Positions 7,338 to 17,437 of a stretch of DNA of 64,000 nucleotides are shown here, piece by piece (position 1 is the first letter of the stretch; every line of letters starts with the position of its first letter). The notes beneath the pieces are model-generated. The model saw nothing but the letters and a program-made list of their open reading frames with translations. It had not been told where the DNA came from and searched no databases. Location: contig CAVYGM010000027.1 in assembly GCA_963768025.1 (NCBI GenBank), forward strand, positions 1 through 64,000, written 5' to 3'. The translations under genes were made by a program, and so were the position numbers. Source of the stretch: CAVYGM01 sp963768025 (GTDB lineage: Bacteria > Bacteroidota > Bacteroidia > Cytophagales > Spirosomataceae).

Positions 7338-9764
7338 GTGAAAGACAATATAAAAGTGTGGGGGTGTTTGCTATGTATGATTGCCCTACCTGTTGCCGCA
7401 AAGGGAGTATGGCCAGCGACTTCGGGGTACCAAGTGACTCAAAATCAGGATAAAGGCGAAATCATAGGCAAGCTGGTGGATGCCGGCACGGACATGCCCG
7501 CTAGCTTTGCCACGGCGGCCCTGCTTCGTCCAGATTCCTCCATTGTCGGTGGCGTGACTGCCGATGAAAATGGAGTCTTTCTATTGGGCAATGTCCTGCC
7601 GGGAAACTACCTGCTGCGGGTTACGCTGATGGGGTACAACACCCTCTTTGTTCCAAATGTGAACGTCCCCACCGAAGCGACTACCACCGATCTAGGGGTG
7701 ATTCGCCTTAGCTCTTCGATCCAGAACCTAAACGAGGTGGTGGTACGGGCTGAGAAGACAATGATTGTTTCGGACATTGATAAGAAAATAGTCAACATCG
7801 GAAAAGACCTCCTCGCCACCAGCAACAACGTGAGCGAGCTTCTCGAAAAAGTACCCTCGGTGTCACTGGATGAAAATGGTACCCCACTCGTGCGCGGCAA
7901 AGGCAGCGTGGTGGTGCTGATTGACGGAAAACCATCGACGCTCTACGGCAACGACGTGGCCACGGTGCTGCAATCGTTTCCGGCCGACCTCATCGAACGC
8001 ATTGAGGTCATGACTACCCCTTCGGCCAAGTACGAAGGCGAAGGCGCTTCGGGCGTCATCGATATTATTACCAAGAAAACCAAAATCAGGGGTACCAGCG
8101 GGAGTCTGCGAGCGTCGGGTGGTTCCTTTCAGAATCACAGCGGGTCGGCCTATATCAGCTACAAAGCGGGCAAGTGGGCACTTCGGGCTTCGGGCAATGC
8201 CCAAACCCGGCAGTGGTACTCTCGCCGCGAACTGGATCGGCAGAATTTCTTCGGCGATACCACCACCTACTTTTCCCAACGGGGAACGGGCAAGGATCAA
8301 AATTCCAATCTATTTGGCCGGTTTGGAGCCAACTACGATTTCAATGACAAGAATAGCGTGGGCATTACGGTCAACTACTCGCAGGATGCCGGACGCAACC
8401 AGAGCGACAATACAAACGTGACCCGCTCGGAGTCGGATCGGGTATTGGAAAGTTTTGACCGCTTCACCCAGGGTACCTCCTCGGGCGACAACCTCAGCGT
8501 CAATATGGACTACCGCAAACTTTTCGACAAGGAGCGGCAGGTGCTAACCTTCACCGCCAACTACTCCGAAGGAGCCTCTGTGGGCGAATCGGATTTTGAT
8601 CAAAAAAGTGATTTTCCAAACCTGGTACGTAGCCAGCTGAATACCCGACAGGGCGACCAGCAAGGTCTGTTTCTGGATTCGGACTATACCTGGCCCATCT
8701 CTACTACTTCTACGCTGGAAGTAGGCGCCCGCACTCGTCTGAACCGGAGCCGCAACACGAATTCGTTTTTTACCCTGGATCAGGAAACGGGGGAGTATGT
8801 ATTCAACCAAAACGTGAGCAACGAGTTTGGCTACCAGGATGCCATCCATACGGGCTACATGTCGTTCTCCCAAAAAAGCGATGTGTGGGGAATCCGGGCG
8901 GGGCTTCGATTGACCGACGCTACGCAGAAGATCGACCAAATTAGCCGGGCGCAGGCTTTCTCAGTGCATTTTCTGTACCTGGTGCCTTCCTTTGCCGTTA
9001 CCCGCAAGCTGGACGAAGAATCGCAGGTGAAGCTCAATTACAGTCGCCGTGTGCAGCGTCCTCAGGCTGATTGGCTCAATCCCTTTACCGACATTTCGGA
9101 CCCCCGCAACATCCGCTCGGGTAACCCCAACCTGACACCCGAGTATGTACACAAGGCCGAGATGGGCTACTCGCAGTATAAGGAAGAGGGCGGCTGGGGA
9201 CCGGCGCTCTTCCTGGACTACTCTAACAACGCTATTACTAGGATACGTACCATTGATGCTGAGGGGATCTCTTACTCAATCTACGACAACGTAGGTCGTG
9301 AACTATCGTATGGCTTTGAGACCGATTTCTCCAAAAAGGTAGGAGAAAAACTCAAACTAAACGCCAGCGGGCGGGTATTCCGAAGTGAGGTAGTCTCGCT
9401 AGCTGCTAACATCAACAACCAAATATGGAGTTACTCGGGCAACCTCAATGCCTTCCTGGAACTACCGCTTGCTATTCGCGCTTCGGCTTACCTGACGTAC
9501 GACGGCCCACGGGCCATTGCCCAGGGAACCCGTTCGGGGGTATTTGTGGCCAATATGGGCGTGCGGAAAGACTTTTTTGAAAGGAAAGGTACCCTGTCGC
9601 TCAACGTGCAGGACCTGCTTTTATCCCGGATCTATAAGTCGGATCTGAGTACGGATACCTACGTGCAAAGCTCCCTCTGGCAGCGCACCAACCGCTACGT
9701 AGGGATGACCTTCCACTACCGCTTTGGCAAGATCACGGCTAGTGGCGATGGCGACGAGTCGTAG
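7338..9764 (+). CDS. TonB-type outer-membrane beta-barrel receptor
   Basis: An 808-aa outer-membrane protein of the TonB-dependent receptor superfamily (outer-membrane beta-barrel family). After an N-terminal export signal, residues ~40-125 form a carboxypeptidase-regulatory-like fold (GEIIGKLVDAGTDMPASFAT). The plug follows at ~135-240, with VPSVSLDENGTPLVRGKGSV, LIDGKPS and GEGASGVIDIITKK. The rest is alternating beta strands ending in RYVGMTFHYRFGKI. The start is a GTG with no clear ribosome site. Unlike SusC it has no SusD partner beside it. The cargo is unknown; siderophores, peptides or metals are possible. It ends in a strong shared terminator opposite the cystathionine synthase gene. 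Confidence 0.85.
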   Translation: MKDNIKVWGCLLCMIALPVAAKGVWPATSGYQVTQNQDKGEIIGKLVDAGTDMPASFATAALLRPDSSIVGGVTADENGVFLLGNVLPGNYLLRVTLMGYNTLFVPNVNVPTEATTTDLGVIRLSSSIQNLNEVVVRAEKTMIVSDIDKKIVNIGKDLLATSNNVSELLEKVPSVSLDENGTPLVRGKGSVVVLIDGKPSTLYGNDVATVLQSFPADLIERIEVMTTPSAKYEGEGASGVIDIITKKTKIRGTSGSLRASGGSFQNHSGSAYISYKAGKWALRASGNAQTRQWYSRRELDRQNFFGDTTTYFSQRGTGKDQNSNLFGRFGANYDFNDKNSVGITVNYSQDAGRNQSDNTNVTRSESDRVLESFDRFTQGTSSGDNLSVNMDYRKLFDKERQVLTFTANYSEGASVGESDFDQKSDFPNLVRSQLNTRQGDQQGLFLDSDYTWPISTTSTLEVGARTRLNRSRNTNSFFTLDQETGEYVFNQNVSNEFGYQDAIHTGYMSFSQKSDVWGIRAGLRLTDATQKIDQISRAQAFSVHFLYLVPSFAVTRKLDEESQVKLNYSRRVQRPQADWLNPFTDISDPRNIRSGNPNLTPEYVHKAEMGYSQYKEEGGWGPALFLDYSNNAITRIRTIDAEGISYSIYDNVGRELSYGFETDFSKKVGEKLKLNASGRVFRSEVVSLAANINNQIWSYSGNLNAFLELPLAIRASAYLTYDGPRAIAQGTRSGVFVANMGVRKDFFERKGTLSLNVQDLLLSRIYKSDLSTDTYVQSSLWQRTNRYVGMTFHYRFGKITASGDGDES

Positions 9765-9776
9765 GAATCTGTCAGT

Positions 9777-9829
9777 AAAATGCCGAAGGGATGGTAGAAT
9801 TTCGCACTCTACCATCCCTTCGGCATTTT
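9777..9829. terminator. Bidirectional intrinsic terminator
   Basis: A perfect 22-bp stem (9777-9798 with 9808-9829) has a 9-nt loop, with A and T runs at its base. It serves the receptor gene on the plus strand and the convergent PLP-enzyme gene on the minus strand. Confidence 0.9.
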
Positions 9830-9856
9830 ATATAAGAAAGCACTTTAATTCTGAAT

Positions 9857-9888
9857 TATTCACTCAATCACTCATTCCCTCATTCAAA
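9857..9888. repeat. Tandem octamer repeat (ATTCACTC type)
   Basis: Four consecutive 8-base units read ATTCACTC, AATCACTC, ATTCCCTC and ATTCAAAA, just after the 3' end of the PLP-enzyme gene. The same octamer family recurs at 62224-62261. Confidence 0.5.
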
Positions 9889-9896
9889 ATTGTCAC

Positions 9897-11270
9897 TCAC
9901 ACCGTCAAAGCCGCCAGCAAATCGGCCTGCGTGATAATGTGTACGGCGTTCACTTCGTCCCGCACCAGCAGGGCTTTGTTCTCCCGGTCGATGAGCGATG
10001 ACAGCGTATCTACTGTACTGTTCAGGGCTACAAACTTGAAGGGCTTATCCATGACCTCCGCAACGTCCAACTGCCGTACTTCCGGCTCTTCGATGAGGCG
10101 ATGCAGGATCACCGTATCGGTAAGGCTCCCTACCACGTCACCTTCCGCGTCTACGACGGGAATCTGCGAAATCCCTTCACGGTTCAGCAGCCGGATGGCC
10201 TCCGATACCTTGGTGTCCGGAGCGACGGTCAGTAGCCTGTCCCGGCCGTTTTTCCGGAGTACGATGTCGCGCGCCGTGGCGAACGTCCTTTCCAGAAAAC
10301 CGTGGTCTTTCATCCAGGTGTCGTTATAGATTTTGTTGAGGTAGCGGGTACCGTGGTCGGGCAGGATGATCACCATCACGTCGTCGTCGGTGAGATGTTC
10401 GCGGGCGTATTCGAGGGCACCGTGTACCGCCGATCCGCAGCTCCAGCCGACAAAGAGCCCTTCCTCCCGCGCCAGTCGGCGGGCCATGATGGCCGCGTCC
10501 TTGTCAGTCACTTTTACAAAATGATCAATAACCGAGAAATCCACATTCTTGGGTAGGATGTCTTCTCCAATCCCTTCGGTGAGGTAGGGGAATACCTCAT
10601 TTTCATCAAAAATTCCGGTCTCTTTGTACTTCTTGAATACCGACCCGTAGGTATCGATCCCGACGGTGACTACCTCGCTTTTTTGCTCTTTGAGGAACTT
10701 GCTGGTACCACTGGCGGTACCGCCGGTACCTACGCCTACGGCAAAGTGGGTGATCTGCCCTTCGGTTTGTTGCCATATTTCCGGCCCCGTGGTTTCGTAG
10801 TGTGCCACAGTATTGGATGGATTGTCGTACTGGTTAGGATAATAGGAGTTGGGGATCTCCTGATTGAGCCGCCGCGCCACGGAGTAGTAGCTGCGGGGGT
10901 CTTCGGGCACCACGTTGGTGGGGCATACCACCACCTCGGCACCTACCGCGCGCAGGATGTCTATTTTCTCCTGCGACTGTTTATCGGCCATCGTGAACAC
11001 GCACTTGTAGCCTTTGGCAATAGCCGCCAGGGCCAGGCCCATGCCGGTGTTGCCGCTGGTACCTTCGATGATGGTACCGCCGGGTTTGAGGGAACCGTCT
11101 TTTTCGGCATCCTCCACCATTCGGATCGCCATGCGATCTTTGACGGAGTTGCCGGGGTTGAAGTACTCTACCTTCGCCAGGATCGTACCCTTAATACCCT
11201 TATTCACCCGGTTGAGCCGGACCAGGGGCGTGTTGCCAATAGTATCTATAATTGAATTGTGGTACTGCAT
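9897..11270 (-). CDS. Cystathionine beta-synthase-like PLP enzyme with CBS domains
   Basis: A 457-aa fold-type II PLP enzyme acting on serine or O-acetylserine with homocysteine or sulfide. The PLP lysine is Lys44 in NPGNSVKDRM, and the phosphate/substrate loop is GTSGNTG (70-76). VGVGTGGTASG near 179-189 is the second PLP-phosphate loop. Residues ~335-457 form two CBS domains (KVSEAIRLLNREGISQIPVV and a second near the end), which in cystathionine beta-synthase sense adenosyl compounds. This architecture favours cystathionine beta-synthase over plain cysteine synthase, but substrate choice cannot be settled from sequence. It is a single gene, convergent with the receptor gene, and cytoplasmic. 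Confidence 0.85.
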   Translation of the reverse strand: MQYHNSIIDTIGNTPLVRLNRVNKGIKGTILAKVEYFNPGNSVKDRMAIRMVEDAEKDGSLKPGGTIIEGTSGNTGMGLALAAIAKGYKCVFTMADKQSQEKIDILRAVGAEVVVCPTNVVPEDPRSYYSVARRLNQEIPNSYYPNQYDNPSNTVAHYETTGPEIWQQTEGQITHFAVGVGTGGTASGTSKFLKEQKSEVVTVGIDTYGSVFKKYKETGIFDENEVFPYLTEGIGEDILPKNVDFSVIDHFVKVTDKDAAIMARRLAREEGLFVGWSCGSAVHGALEYAREHLTDDDVMVIILPDHGTRYLNKIYNDTWMKDHGFLERTFATARDIVLRKNGRDRLLTVAPDTKVSEAIRLLNREGISQIPVVDAEGDVVGSLTDTVILHRLIEEPEVRQLDVAEVMDKPFKFVALNSTVDTLSSLIDRENKALLVRDEVNAVHIITQADLLAALTV

Positions 11271-11499
11271 AGTTTATGATGAAGTTGTTTTTTGTAAAAT
11301 TAGCCAATTTATTCTAAACTCGACACCGGACAATCTAGCCAAAAAAGAGGAATAATGGGGTACTGGAATAATTTTTGTATACCTTTACCCTATTAGCGAT
11401 TGGCAAAAACCGATTAAACCTGGGGCCCCTTTTGTTGTCTATAAAGGGTACTTCCTCAGGACGAGGGAGCTCTTTTTTACCAATATTGATACAAAAACC

Positions 11500-12231
11500 A
11501 TGAAAAAATTCCTCACAATAGTAGCGGCCTTATCCCTTAGTATCGCTTTTTCCTTTGGTCAAAAATCCATGACCGTGGACTCGATTTTTGCCAAGTATTA
11601 CGAAGCTACGGGTGGTCAGCCATTATGGGATGGCCTTGAAACGTATTCGCTCAAACGTACATACAGCTCCACCGCAGCCGCCGACTATGACTCCGAAATA
11701 TACGTGTCCATACCCGCTAAGGCCATGAGCAAGTCCAAGGTTATCATGAAGCGTAGTTTTCTGTACGGGGTCAAGGGAACCGACGGCTGGCTGAAAATAC
11801 CCATCGGCGGTACCGATAAGGCTACCAAATACCAGGTAAAAGACCTGAGCCAGGCCGAACAGGATAATATGCGCGTGGAGATGTACGACCTCCTTTCCCC
11901 ATTCATGGACTACAAGAACCGGGGCTTTGTGGCTACTTTGGTGGGAACCGAAAAGCTGGATGTTGGCGAAGTACACCACGTGGAAATGCAATCCAAAGCT
12001 GTGAAATACAATCTGTATTTCGATACCAAAACCGGCCTGCTAACACGAGTCAAACAAACCATGGGCGGAGAGGTGGCAGTGACTGATTATGCCGGTTACG
12101 CCAAGTCAGCCTATGGGATTATGTATCCTACAAAACTGGTGCTGACGAACAATAAAGACAATTCAAAGGTTACTATAAAGTCGGAGTTAGCGGTAAACCA
12201 AACCATAAATCCCGATTATTTCCAGCGCTAA
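11500..12231 (+). CDS. LolA-like periplasmic protein
   Basis: A 243-aa exported protein. Residues 1-20 are a Sec signal peptide. The rest is a half-barrel-like succession of beta strands, with FAKYYEATGGQPLWDGLETY at the front and YNLYFDTKTGLLTRVKQTMGG and GIMYPTKLVLTNNKDNSKVT in the second half. These segments are typical of outer-membrane lipoprotein carrier (LolA/LolB)-like proteins of Bacteroidota. Whether it carries lipoproteins or another hydrophobic ligand is not known. It precedes tamB by about 190 bp on the same strand, consistent with a cell-envelope cluster, but a shared transcript is not shown. Confidence 0.6.
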   Translation: MKKFLTIVAALSLSIAFSFGQKSMTVDSIFAKYYEATGGQPLWDGLETYSLKRTYSSTAAADYDSEIYVSIPAKAMSKSKVIMKRSFLYGVKGTDGWLKIPIGGTDKATKYQVKDLSQAEQDNMRVEMYDLLSPFMDYKNRGFVATLVGTEKLDVGEVHHVEMQSKAVKYNLYFDTKTGLLTRVKQTMGGEVAVTDYAGYAKSAYGIMYPTKLVLTNNKDNSKVTIKSELAVNQTINPDYFQR

Positions 12232-12420
12232 GCGCCTGCGAGAGATAAGCATCCATGGGTGATCTTTAAAGTGATCCAACCGATTTCTTTGAAGATTGCC
12301 CACTATTTTGTATAAGAAGTTCTAGTTTTTTGTGATTAAATTCACCCAACCTAATGTACTCCGGAAAGTCCTGGCGACAGGGTTTTCCTTCGAACGTCCT
12401 TTTTCGACAATCGACACTTT

Positions 12421-15400
12421 ATGAGGAAAGCAATAACCGTATTGGCTATCATCTTTCTGGTAATTCTGTTACTGGCTGGCGGGTTGTTCTGGGCACTGAA
12501 GACCAAATCGGGCCAGAATTTCCTTACCAAACAGGCAACTTCCTATCTCCGAAAAAAACTGAATACCCGCGTCGATATCAGCGCCATACGCTTTGATATT
12601 CCTGATTGGGTTGCCCTGGAAGGGGTGTACATTGAAGATCTTACCGGCGATACCCTGGTGGCGGGGGAAAGACTCTACGTCAACCTGGACATGTTCAGTT
12701 TGATCAAGGGAAATGTGGGCATCAATCAGATCGCCATGGAAGGGATTCGGTTGAAGGTAAACCGCACGCTACCCGATACGGTTTTTAATTTCCAATTCAT
12801 CGCCGATGCCTTTGCCTCGGGAGATACCACCCCAATCGATACCACCGCCCAACCCATGGAAATGCGTCTGGACGAATTCAGGCTCCGGCGTGTCCACTTG
12901 ACCTACAAAGATGCGGTAATAGGCACTGATGCCGATGCCAATGTATCCAACGCCCGCATCACATTCGCCAAATTCAACCCCGCAATTTCCCAGTACCATC
13001 CGACTAGTGTTTTGCTGACGGGTACCCGCGCCGATCTCCGCATGTACGAACCGCTGGTTAAGACCGTTGTCAATCGCGAGGCGCCCGAGAACCCCGCCGC
13101 GCCCACCGACCCTACCGATACCCTGGATGTACAGCTGGGTACCGTGTTTGTCCAGAACCTGATTTTCAACTTTACCGATGAGGTGTCGGGGTTGAAAAGT
13201 GGGGTGAAACTGGGACGTCTGGAAGGGCGCATCGACAAGACTTACCTGGAAAGTCAGCAGGTATCCGTCCGGAATGTGGTACTGGAAAATACCACGGCTT
13301 TTGTGGAACAGGCTCAGCAGGCCCAACCGGCTACTCCTGCTCCATCTCCCTCCGCTCCGGCTGCTTCTACCCCCGGCTGGAATATCCGGGTAGGGAGCAT
13401 CAAGCTGACAGACAACACCCTTTCTTACGACGATTTCAATGCCCCCAAGCAGGCTGCGGGTGTTGATTTTTCTCACCTGGGGGTAAGCAATTTTACCGCT
13501 GACCTTACCAACTTCGTATTCAGCGACGACGAGATTTCGGGCGACCTGGAACGCGCGGCCTTCCGCGAAAAAAGCGGACTGGTGGTGCAGCAGGCGCAGG
13601 CTGATTTTGCCTATGCGGCCCGCCAGACGTACCTGCGCAACATGTACCTTAAAACCCCCTCTACCTTGCTCCGCGACGAACTGGTACTTACCTACCGCAA
13701 CCAGGAGCAATTGAGTGAAAACATTGGGGAGGTAAAAGTCAACATGCGGTTGAAAGAAAGCCAGCTGGCGTTCAGTGATGTGCTGCTATTGGTCCCCGAT
13801 TTGAAAGACACCCCGCCCTTCTCCAAGAACCCCAACGGACTGCTGAAAGGAGACGCGGTGATTACGGGCACGGTAAACGACCTGACCATCTCCAAGGCTA
13901 ATTTCAGCACGCTGAACGGGACTATTCTGAGCACTACGGGCCGCATTCGTGGCTTGCCCGACACCGACAAACTGGCCCTGGACATTACCATCGGGGAATT
14001 TACGACCACCCGACAGGACCTGATGGAAATTCTGCCCGATAGTGCGTTGCCCTCCTCAGTGGAGTTGCCTGAAAAGCTGGCGATAACCGGTACCGTCAAC
14101 GGAACGCTGGAAGACATTACCATGGATGCCCAAATCGCCACTTCCCTCGGAAATGGGGCTTTTGTGGGAAATATTAAAAATGCTACTGATACCGAAAAGG
14201 CCGTCTATAACGGGCAGTTAAGTTTCCAGGAATTTGACATGGGAAGATTCCTGAAACAGCCCCCCGAACAGCTGGGAAAAATAACCCTTACGACGGACGT
14301 GGATGGGCGCGGCTTTGACCCTACCACCATGCAAACTCGCGTGAATGGGACCATTGCCAGTGCTTCGGTGCAAGGATATACCTACAACAATTTGAGATTG
14401 AACGGCAGCATCGACAATGGCCTGGCTGATTTCGTAGCTGGCATCAATGACGACAATATCAATCTTGACCTAACGGCCCGCGCCGACCTCAACGGCGAGT
14501 ACCCTACCATTGATGCCACGGCCGACATTCAACAGCTCAATTTGAAGGCACTGAACCTGTATTCCGAAAGCCTGAGCCTGAAAGGAAACATCGCCGCTAA
14601 CCTTACGTCTACCGATCCGGCCAATCCGCTGGGCACGGTATCCATCCGCAACCTGGAACTGACCCAGGATGGAGACCCCGTTCGGGTGGATAGTGTGGAG
14701 ATGGTGCTTACCACCCAGGACGGCCGGAAAGTAGCTACACTGGATGCCCCTTTCATGACCGCTCAGCTCTCCGGAACCTACGATTATGCCCGTTTGGGCG
14801 ACGTTATACTCACCGAATTGAATAAGTATTTCATTATTCCAGATGTACCCTACAACCCCATTGAAGTACCCTACGACCTGCGAATCGAGGCGACGGTAAC
14901 CAACCATCCGCTGATACGGGCATTCGTTCCAACCCTCGAAAAGTTGGAACCTGTAAAGCTTTCTGCCCGCCTGGACAGCCGTTTGGACACGACCATGATC
15001 GCCCGCCTTACGATTCCGCTGATGGTGTATGACTCCATGCGAACCGAAGGAGCCGGGGTGGTACTCACGGGCCTGAACGATGTGGCCACCGTAGCCGGAA
15101 ATGTCCAGAAGATAGAGACGAGCAGTTTCCGGGTTCAAAAAGCTTCGCTAGGGGGAACCGTAGCCGACAACAACGCCCTTCTGAACCTAATGGTGAAGGA
15201 CTCGGTGGACGAACTGCGCCACACGGTGGCCGCTAGTGTCCGGTACACGGTGGCCGATTCGGCCTACCGCGTGTCTTTGCGGGACAAGCTGTTGCTCGAC
15301 TACAAATCCTGGCAGACTGACTCTACGGGCTTTATCCAGTACGGAAAGGAAGGGCTGCTGGCAAAGAATTTCGGCATTAATCGGCAGGGGCAAAGCCTGA

Positions 15401-17382
15401 ATATTAATTCGCTGACCGACCAGCCCAACGGCCCGCTTAGCGTGCAGCTGGATAGCCTGGGGATTGGGCAGTTCATCGCGCTGGTTACCCAGGACTCTAC
15501 CCTGGCCAACGGAAAACTCAACGGCGATATCGTCCTGAAAAACTACATGGATAGCCCCTCCTTTACCGGTGATCTGGTCTTGAAAAACCTGGCCGTTACC
15601 AAGATCCCGGTGGGGGATTTGACCATAAAGGCTACCAACGAAAAAGCCAACCGCATCAGCATGGATGTGAAGTTGCAGAATGAACTGAACGATGTGACCC
15701 TCACCGGCGACTACGTGACCGAGGGAGAGAACGCGCTCGATTTTAATCTCAAACTGAACAGGCTTAGCGCCAAAACGCTGGAAGCGTTCAGCTTCGGCGA
15801 ACTACGCGATGCCCGGGGAGGACTCACGGGGCAAATAGCCATTAAGGGTAGCACGGATAGTCCCCGCTTGAATGGGCAAATGAAATTTGACAGTATGTCG
15901 TTTGAAGTAAAGCAACTGGGTGCCCGCTATCGCTTTGACGGTCAAAACATCGATTTCAACGGCCAACGGATTGCCTTTACCAATTTTACCGTCCTGGATT
16001 CGCTTAGCCATACTTTGGTGGTGAATGGCGACGTCAATATCACAAACATTCCCGACGTAGGCTATGACCTCAAAATTAGGGCCGATGACTTCACGGTGCT
16101 GAGTGCAAGCCGCAAGGACAACGACTTCTTCTACGGCAATGGGGTGGTAGACATGGCTTTGAACGTAAAAGGAAAAGGGGCGGAGTCGGTAATTGACGGT
16201 ACCATCAAGGTGAAATCGGGAAGTGATATTACCGTGATTATGCCCAGCGATGCCGCCGGGGCGCAGTCGGCCGAGGGCATTGTGGCGTTTGTGGACATGA
16301 GCGCTGCCATCGACGAAGTAGAATCCGATACCACCAAAGTTAATACCAACATGGTGGTTGATTTTGCCTCCGAACTTTCGCTGAATATCGAAGCCGACGA
16401 TAAGTCGCAGTTTACTATAGTGATTGATGAACTGAACGGAGATAACATCAAGGTACGTGGAAACGCCCAGCTCAACACGGGTATCGCGCCCAACGGACAG
16501 CTGTATCTGCTGGGGCTGTACGAGTTGACGGAGGGATCGTATGACCTGACATTTGAAGTACTCAAAAAGCAGTTTACCATTCAAAAAGGGAGCACGATCC
16601 TGTGGACGGGCGACCCCATGGCGGCCGAAGTGGACATCACGGCCATCTACACCGTACGAGCGGATATTTCGGCACTGGGCGCGCCCCCTACCGGCAAAGA
16701 GCAGCCCCTGGGTAAGGTACCCCTGGACGTGCAGTTGATTATCAACGGAAGTCTGACGAACCCCAGCGTGACGTTTGACATTGTGCCATCCAGTACCATG
16801 AACAGCGACGACGCCAAGCAAATAGGCCAAAGTAGCGGACTGGCCAATTTGAGAAACAATACGGGCGAACTCAACAAGCAGGTATTCGCCCTGCTGGTAC
16901 TGGGCAAATTCATCACCGATCAAACCACCGGTAGCTCTTCGTCGGGCCTGAATGCCGAGGGAATTGCCCGGCAAAGCGTGAGCCAGTTGCTAACCGACCA
17001 GCTGAATCTGCTGGCTTCGGATTTGATCAAAGGGGTAAATGTAAACTTTAACCTGAACTCCCAGGCCGAAGGCGGCAACGCCCGCACCGACCTGAACGTA
17101 GGCCTCAGCAAAGCATTCCTCGACGACCGTCTGACCGTATCGGTGGGTCGGAATTTCGAACTGGAAAATAGCAACGCTGATGCGGCCTCGTCCAACCAGG
17201 TGTTTGACAACGTGGCCGTGAACTACGCCTTGTCCAGAGATGGCCGGTACATGGTGCGTGCGTATCGTAAGAATCAGTACCAGGCGGTGTTGCAGGGTTT
17301 TATAATCGAAACCGGCGTGAGCTTTATCGTCACCCTTGAGTACGATGAATTCCGGGAGTTGTTTCAAAAACAAATCCAATGA
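12421..17382 (+). CDS. tamB: TamB-like translocation and assembly module protein
   Basis: A 1653-aa AsmA-like envelope protein that probably spans the periplasm as a hydrophobic groove for lipid or outer-membrane-protein traffic. One N-terminal membrane anchor (about residues 5-26) is followed by an AsmA-like start (NTRVDISAIRFDIPDWVALE) and long repetitive beta structure. The conserved TamB (DUF490) domain covers roughly 1200-1653, with VRGNAQLNTGIAPNGQLYLLG, FTIQKGSTILWTGDP and the ending in beta strands near GRNFELEN. A Pro/Ala-rich linker lies at about 299-320. The frame is intact over 5 kb. It is followed after 55 bp by a lipidated Omp85 gene, the usual TamB-TamL pairing of Bacteroidota. 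Confidence 0.9.
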   Translation: MRKAITVLAIIFLVILLLAGGLFWALKTKSGQNFLTKQATSYLRKKLNTRVDISAIRFDIPDWVALEGVYIEDLTGDTLVAGERLYVNLDMFSLIKGNVGINQIAMEGIRLKVNRTLPDTVFNFQFIADAFASGDTTPIDTTAQPMEMRLDEFRLRRVHLTYKDAVIGTDADANVSNARITFAKFNPAISQYHPTSVLLTGTRADLRMYEPLVKTVVNREAPENPAAPTDPTDTLDVQLGTVFVQNLIFNFTDEVSGLKSGVKLGRLEGRIDKTYLESQQVSVRNVVLENTTAFVEQAQQAQPATPAPSPSAPAASTPGWNIRVGSIKLTDNTLSYDDFNAPKQAAGVDFSHLGVSNFTADLTNFVFSDDEISGDLERAAFREKSGLVVQQAQADFAYAARQTYLRNMYLKTPSTLLRDELVLTYRNQEQLSENIGEVKVNMRLKESQLAFSDVLLLVPDLKDTPPFSKNPNGLLKGDAVITGTVNDLTISKANFSTLNGTILSTTGRIRGLPDTDKLALDITIGEFTTTRQDLMEILPDSALPSSVELPEKLAITGTVNGTLEDITMDAQIATSLGNGAFVGNIKNATDTEKAVYNGQLSFQEFDMGRFLKQPPEQLGKITLTTDVDGRGFDPTTMQTRVNGTIASASVQGYTYNNLRLNGSIDNGLADFVAGINDDNINLDLTARADLNGEYPTIDATADIQQLNLKALNLYSESLSLKGNIAANLTSTDPANPLGTVSIRNLELTQDGDPVRVDSVEMVLTTQDGRKVATLDAPFMTAQLSGTYDYARLGDVILTELNKYFIIPDVPYNPIEVPYDLRIEATVTNHPLIRAFVPTLEKLEPVKLSARLDSRLDTTMIARLTIPLMVYDSMRTEGAGVVLTGLNDVATVAGNVQKIETSSFRVQKASLGGTVADNNALLNLMVKDSVDELRHTVAASVRYTVADSAYRVSLRDKLLLDYKSWQTDSTGFIQYGKEGLLAKNFGINRQGQSLNINSLTDQPNGPLSVQLDSLGIGQFIALVTQDSTLANGKLNGDIVLKNYMDSPSFTGDLVLKNLAVTKIPVGDLTIKATNEKANRISMDVKLQNELNDVTLTGDYVTEGENALDFNLKLNRLSAKTLEAFSFGELRDARGGLTGQIAIKGSTDSPRLNGQMKFDSMSFEVKQLGARYRFDGQNIDFNGQRIAFTNFTVLDSLSHTLVVNGDVNITNIPDVGYDLKIRADDFTVLSASRKDNDFFYGNGVVDMALNVKGKGAESVIDGTIKVKSGSDITVIMPSDAAGAQSAEGIVAFVDMSAAIDEVESDTTKVNTNMVVDFASELSLNIEADDKSQFTIVIDELNGDNIKVRGNAQLNTGIAPNGQLYLLGLYELTEGSYDLTFEVLKKQFTIQKGSTILWTGDPMAAEVDITAIYTVRADISALGAPPTGKEQPLGKVPLDVQLIINGSLTNPSVTFDIVPSSTMNSDDAKQIGQSSGLANLRNNTGELNKQVFALLVLGKFITDQTTGSSSSGLNAEGIARQSVSQLLTDQLNLLASDLIKGVNVNFNLNSQAEGGNARTDLNVGLSKAFLDDRLTVSVGRNFELENSNADAASSNQVFDNVAVNYALSRDGRYMVRAYRKNQYQAVLQGFIIETGVSFIVTLEYDEFRELFQKQIQ

Positions 17383-17437
17383 TTTCCTGTGCCTGTGCTG
17401 GGGAGATATTAGTTGACCAAACAATCTATTATCTATT

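Noticed and set aside
12769..13710. Long open frames on the strand opposite tamB and other long genes
   Set aside because: They mirror codon structure of the real genes; they show no family motifs and no starts with plausible context.
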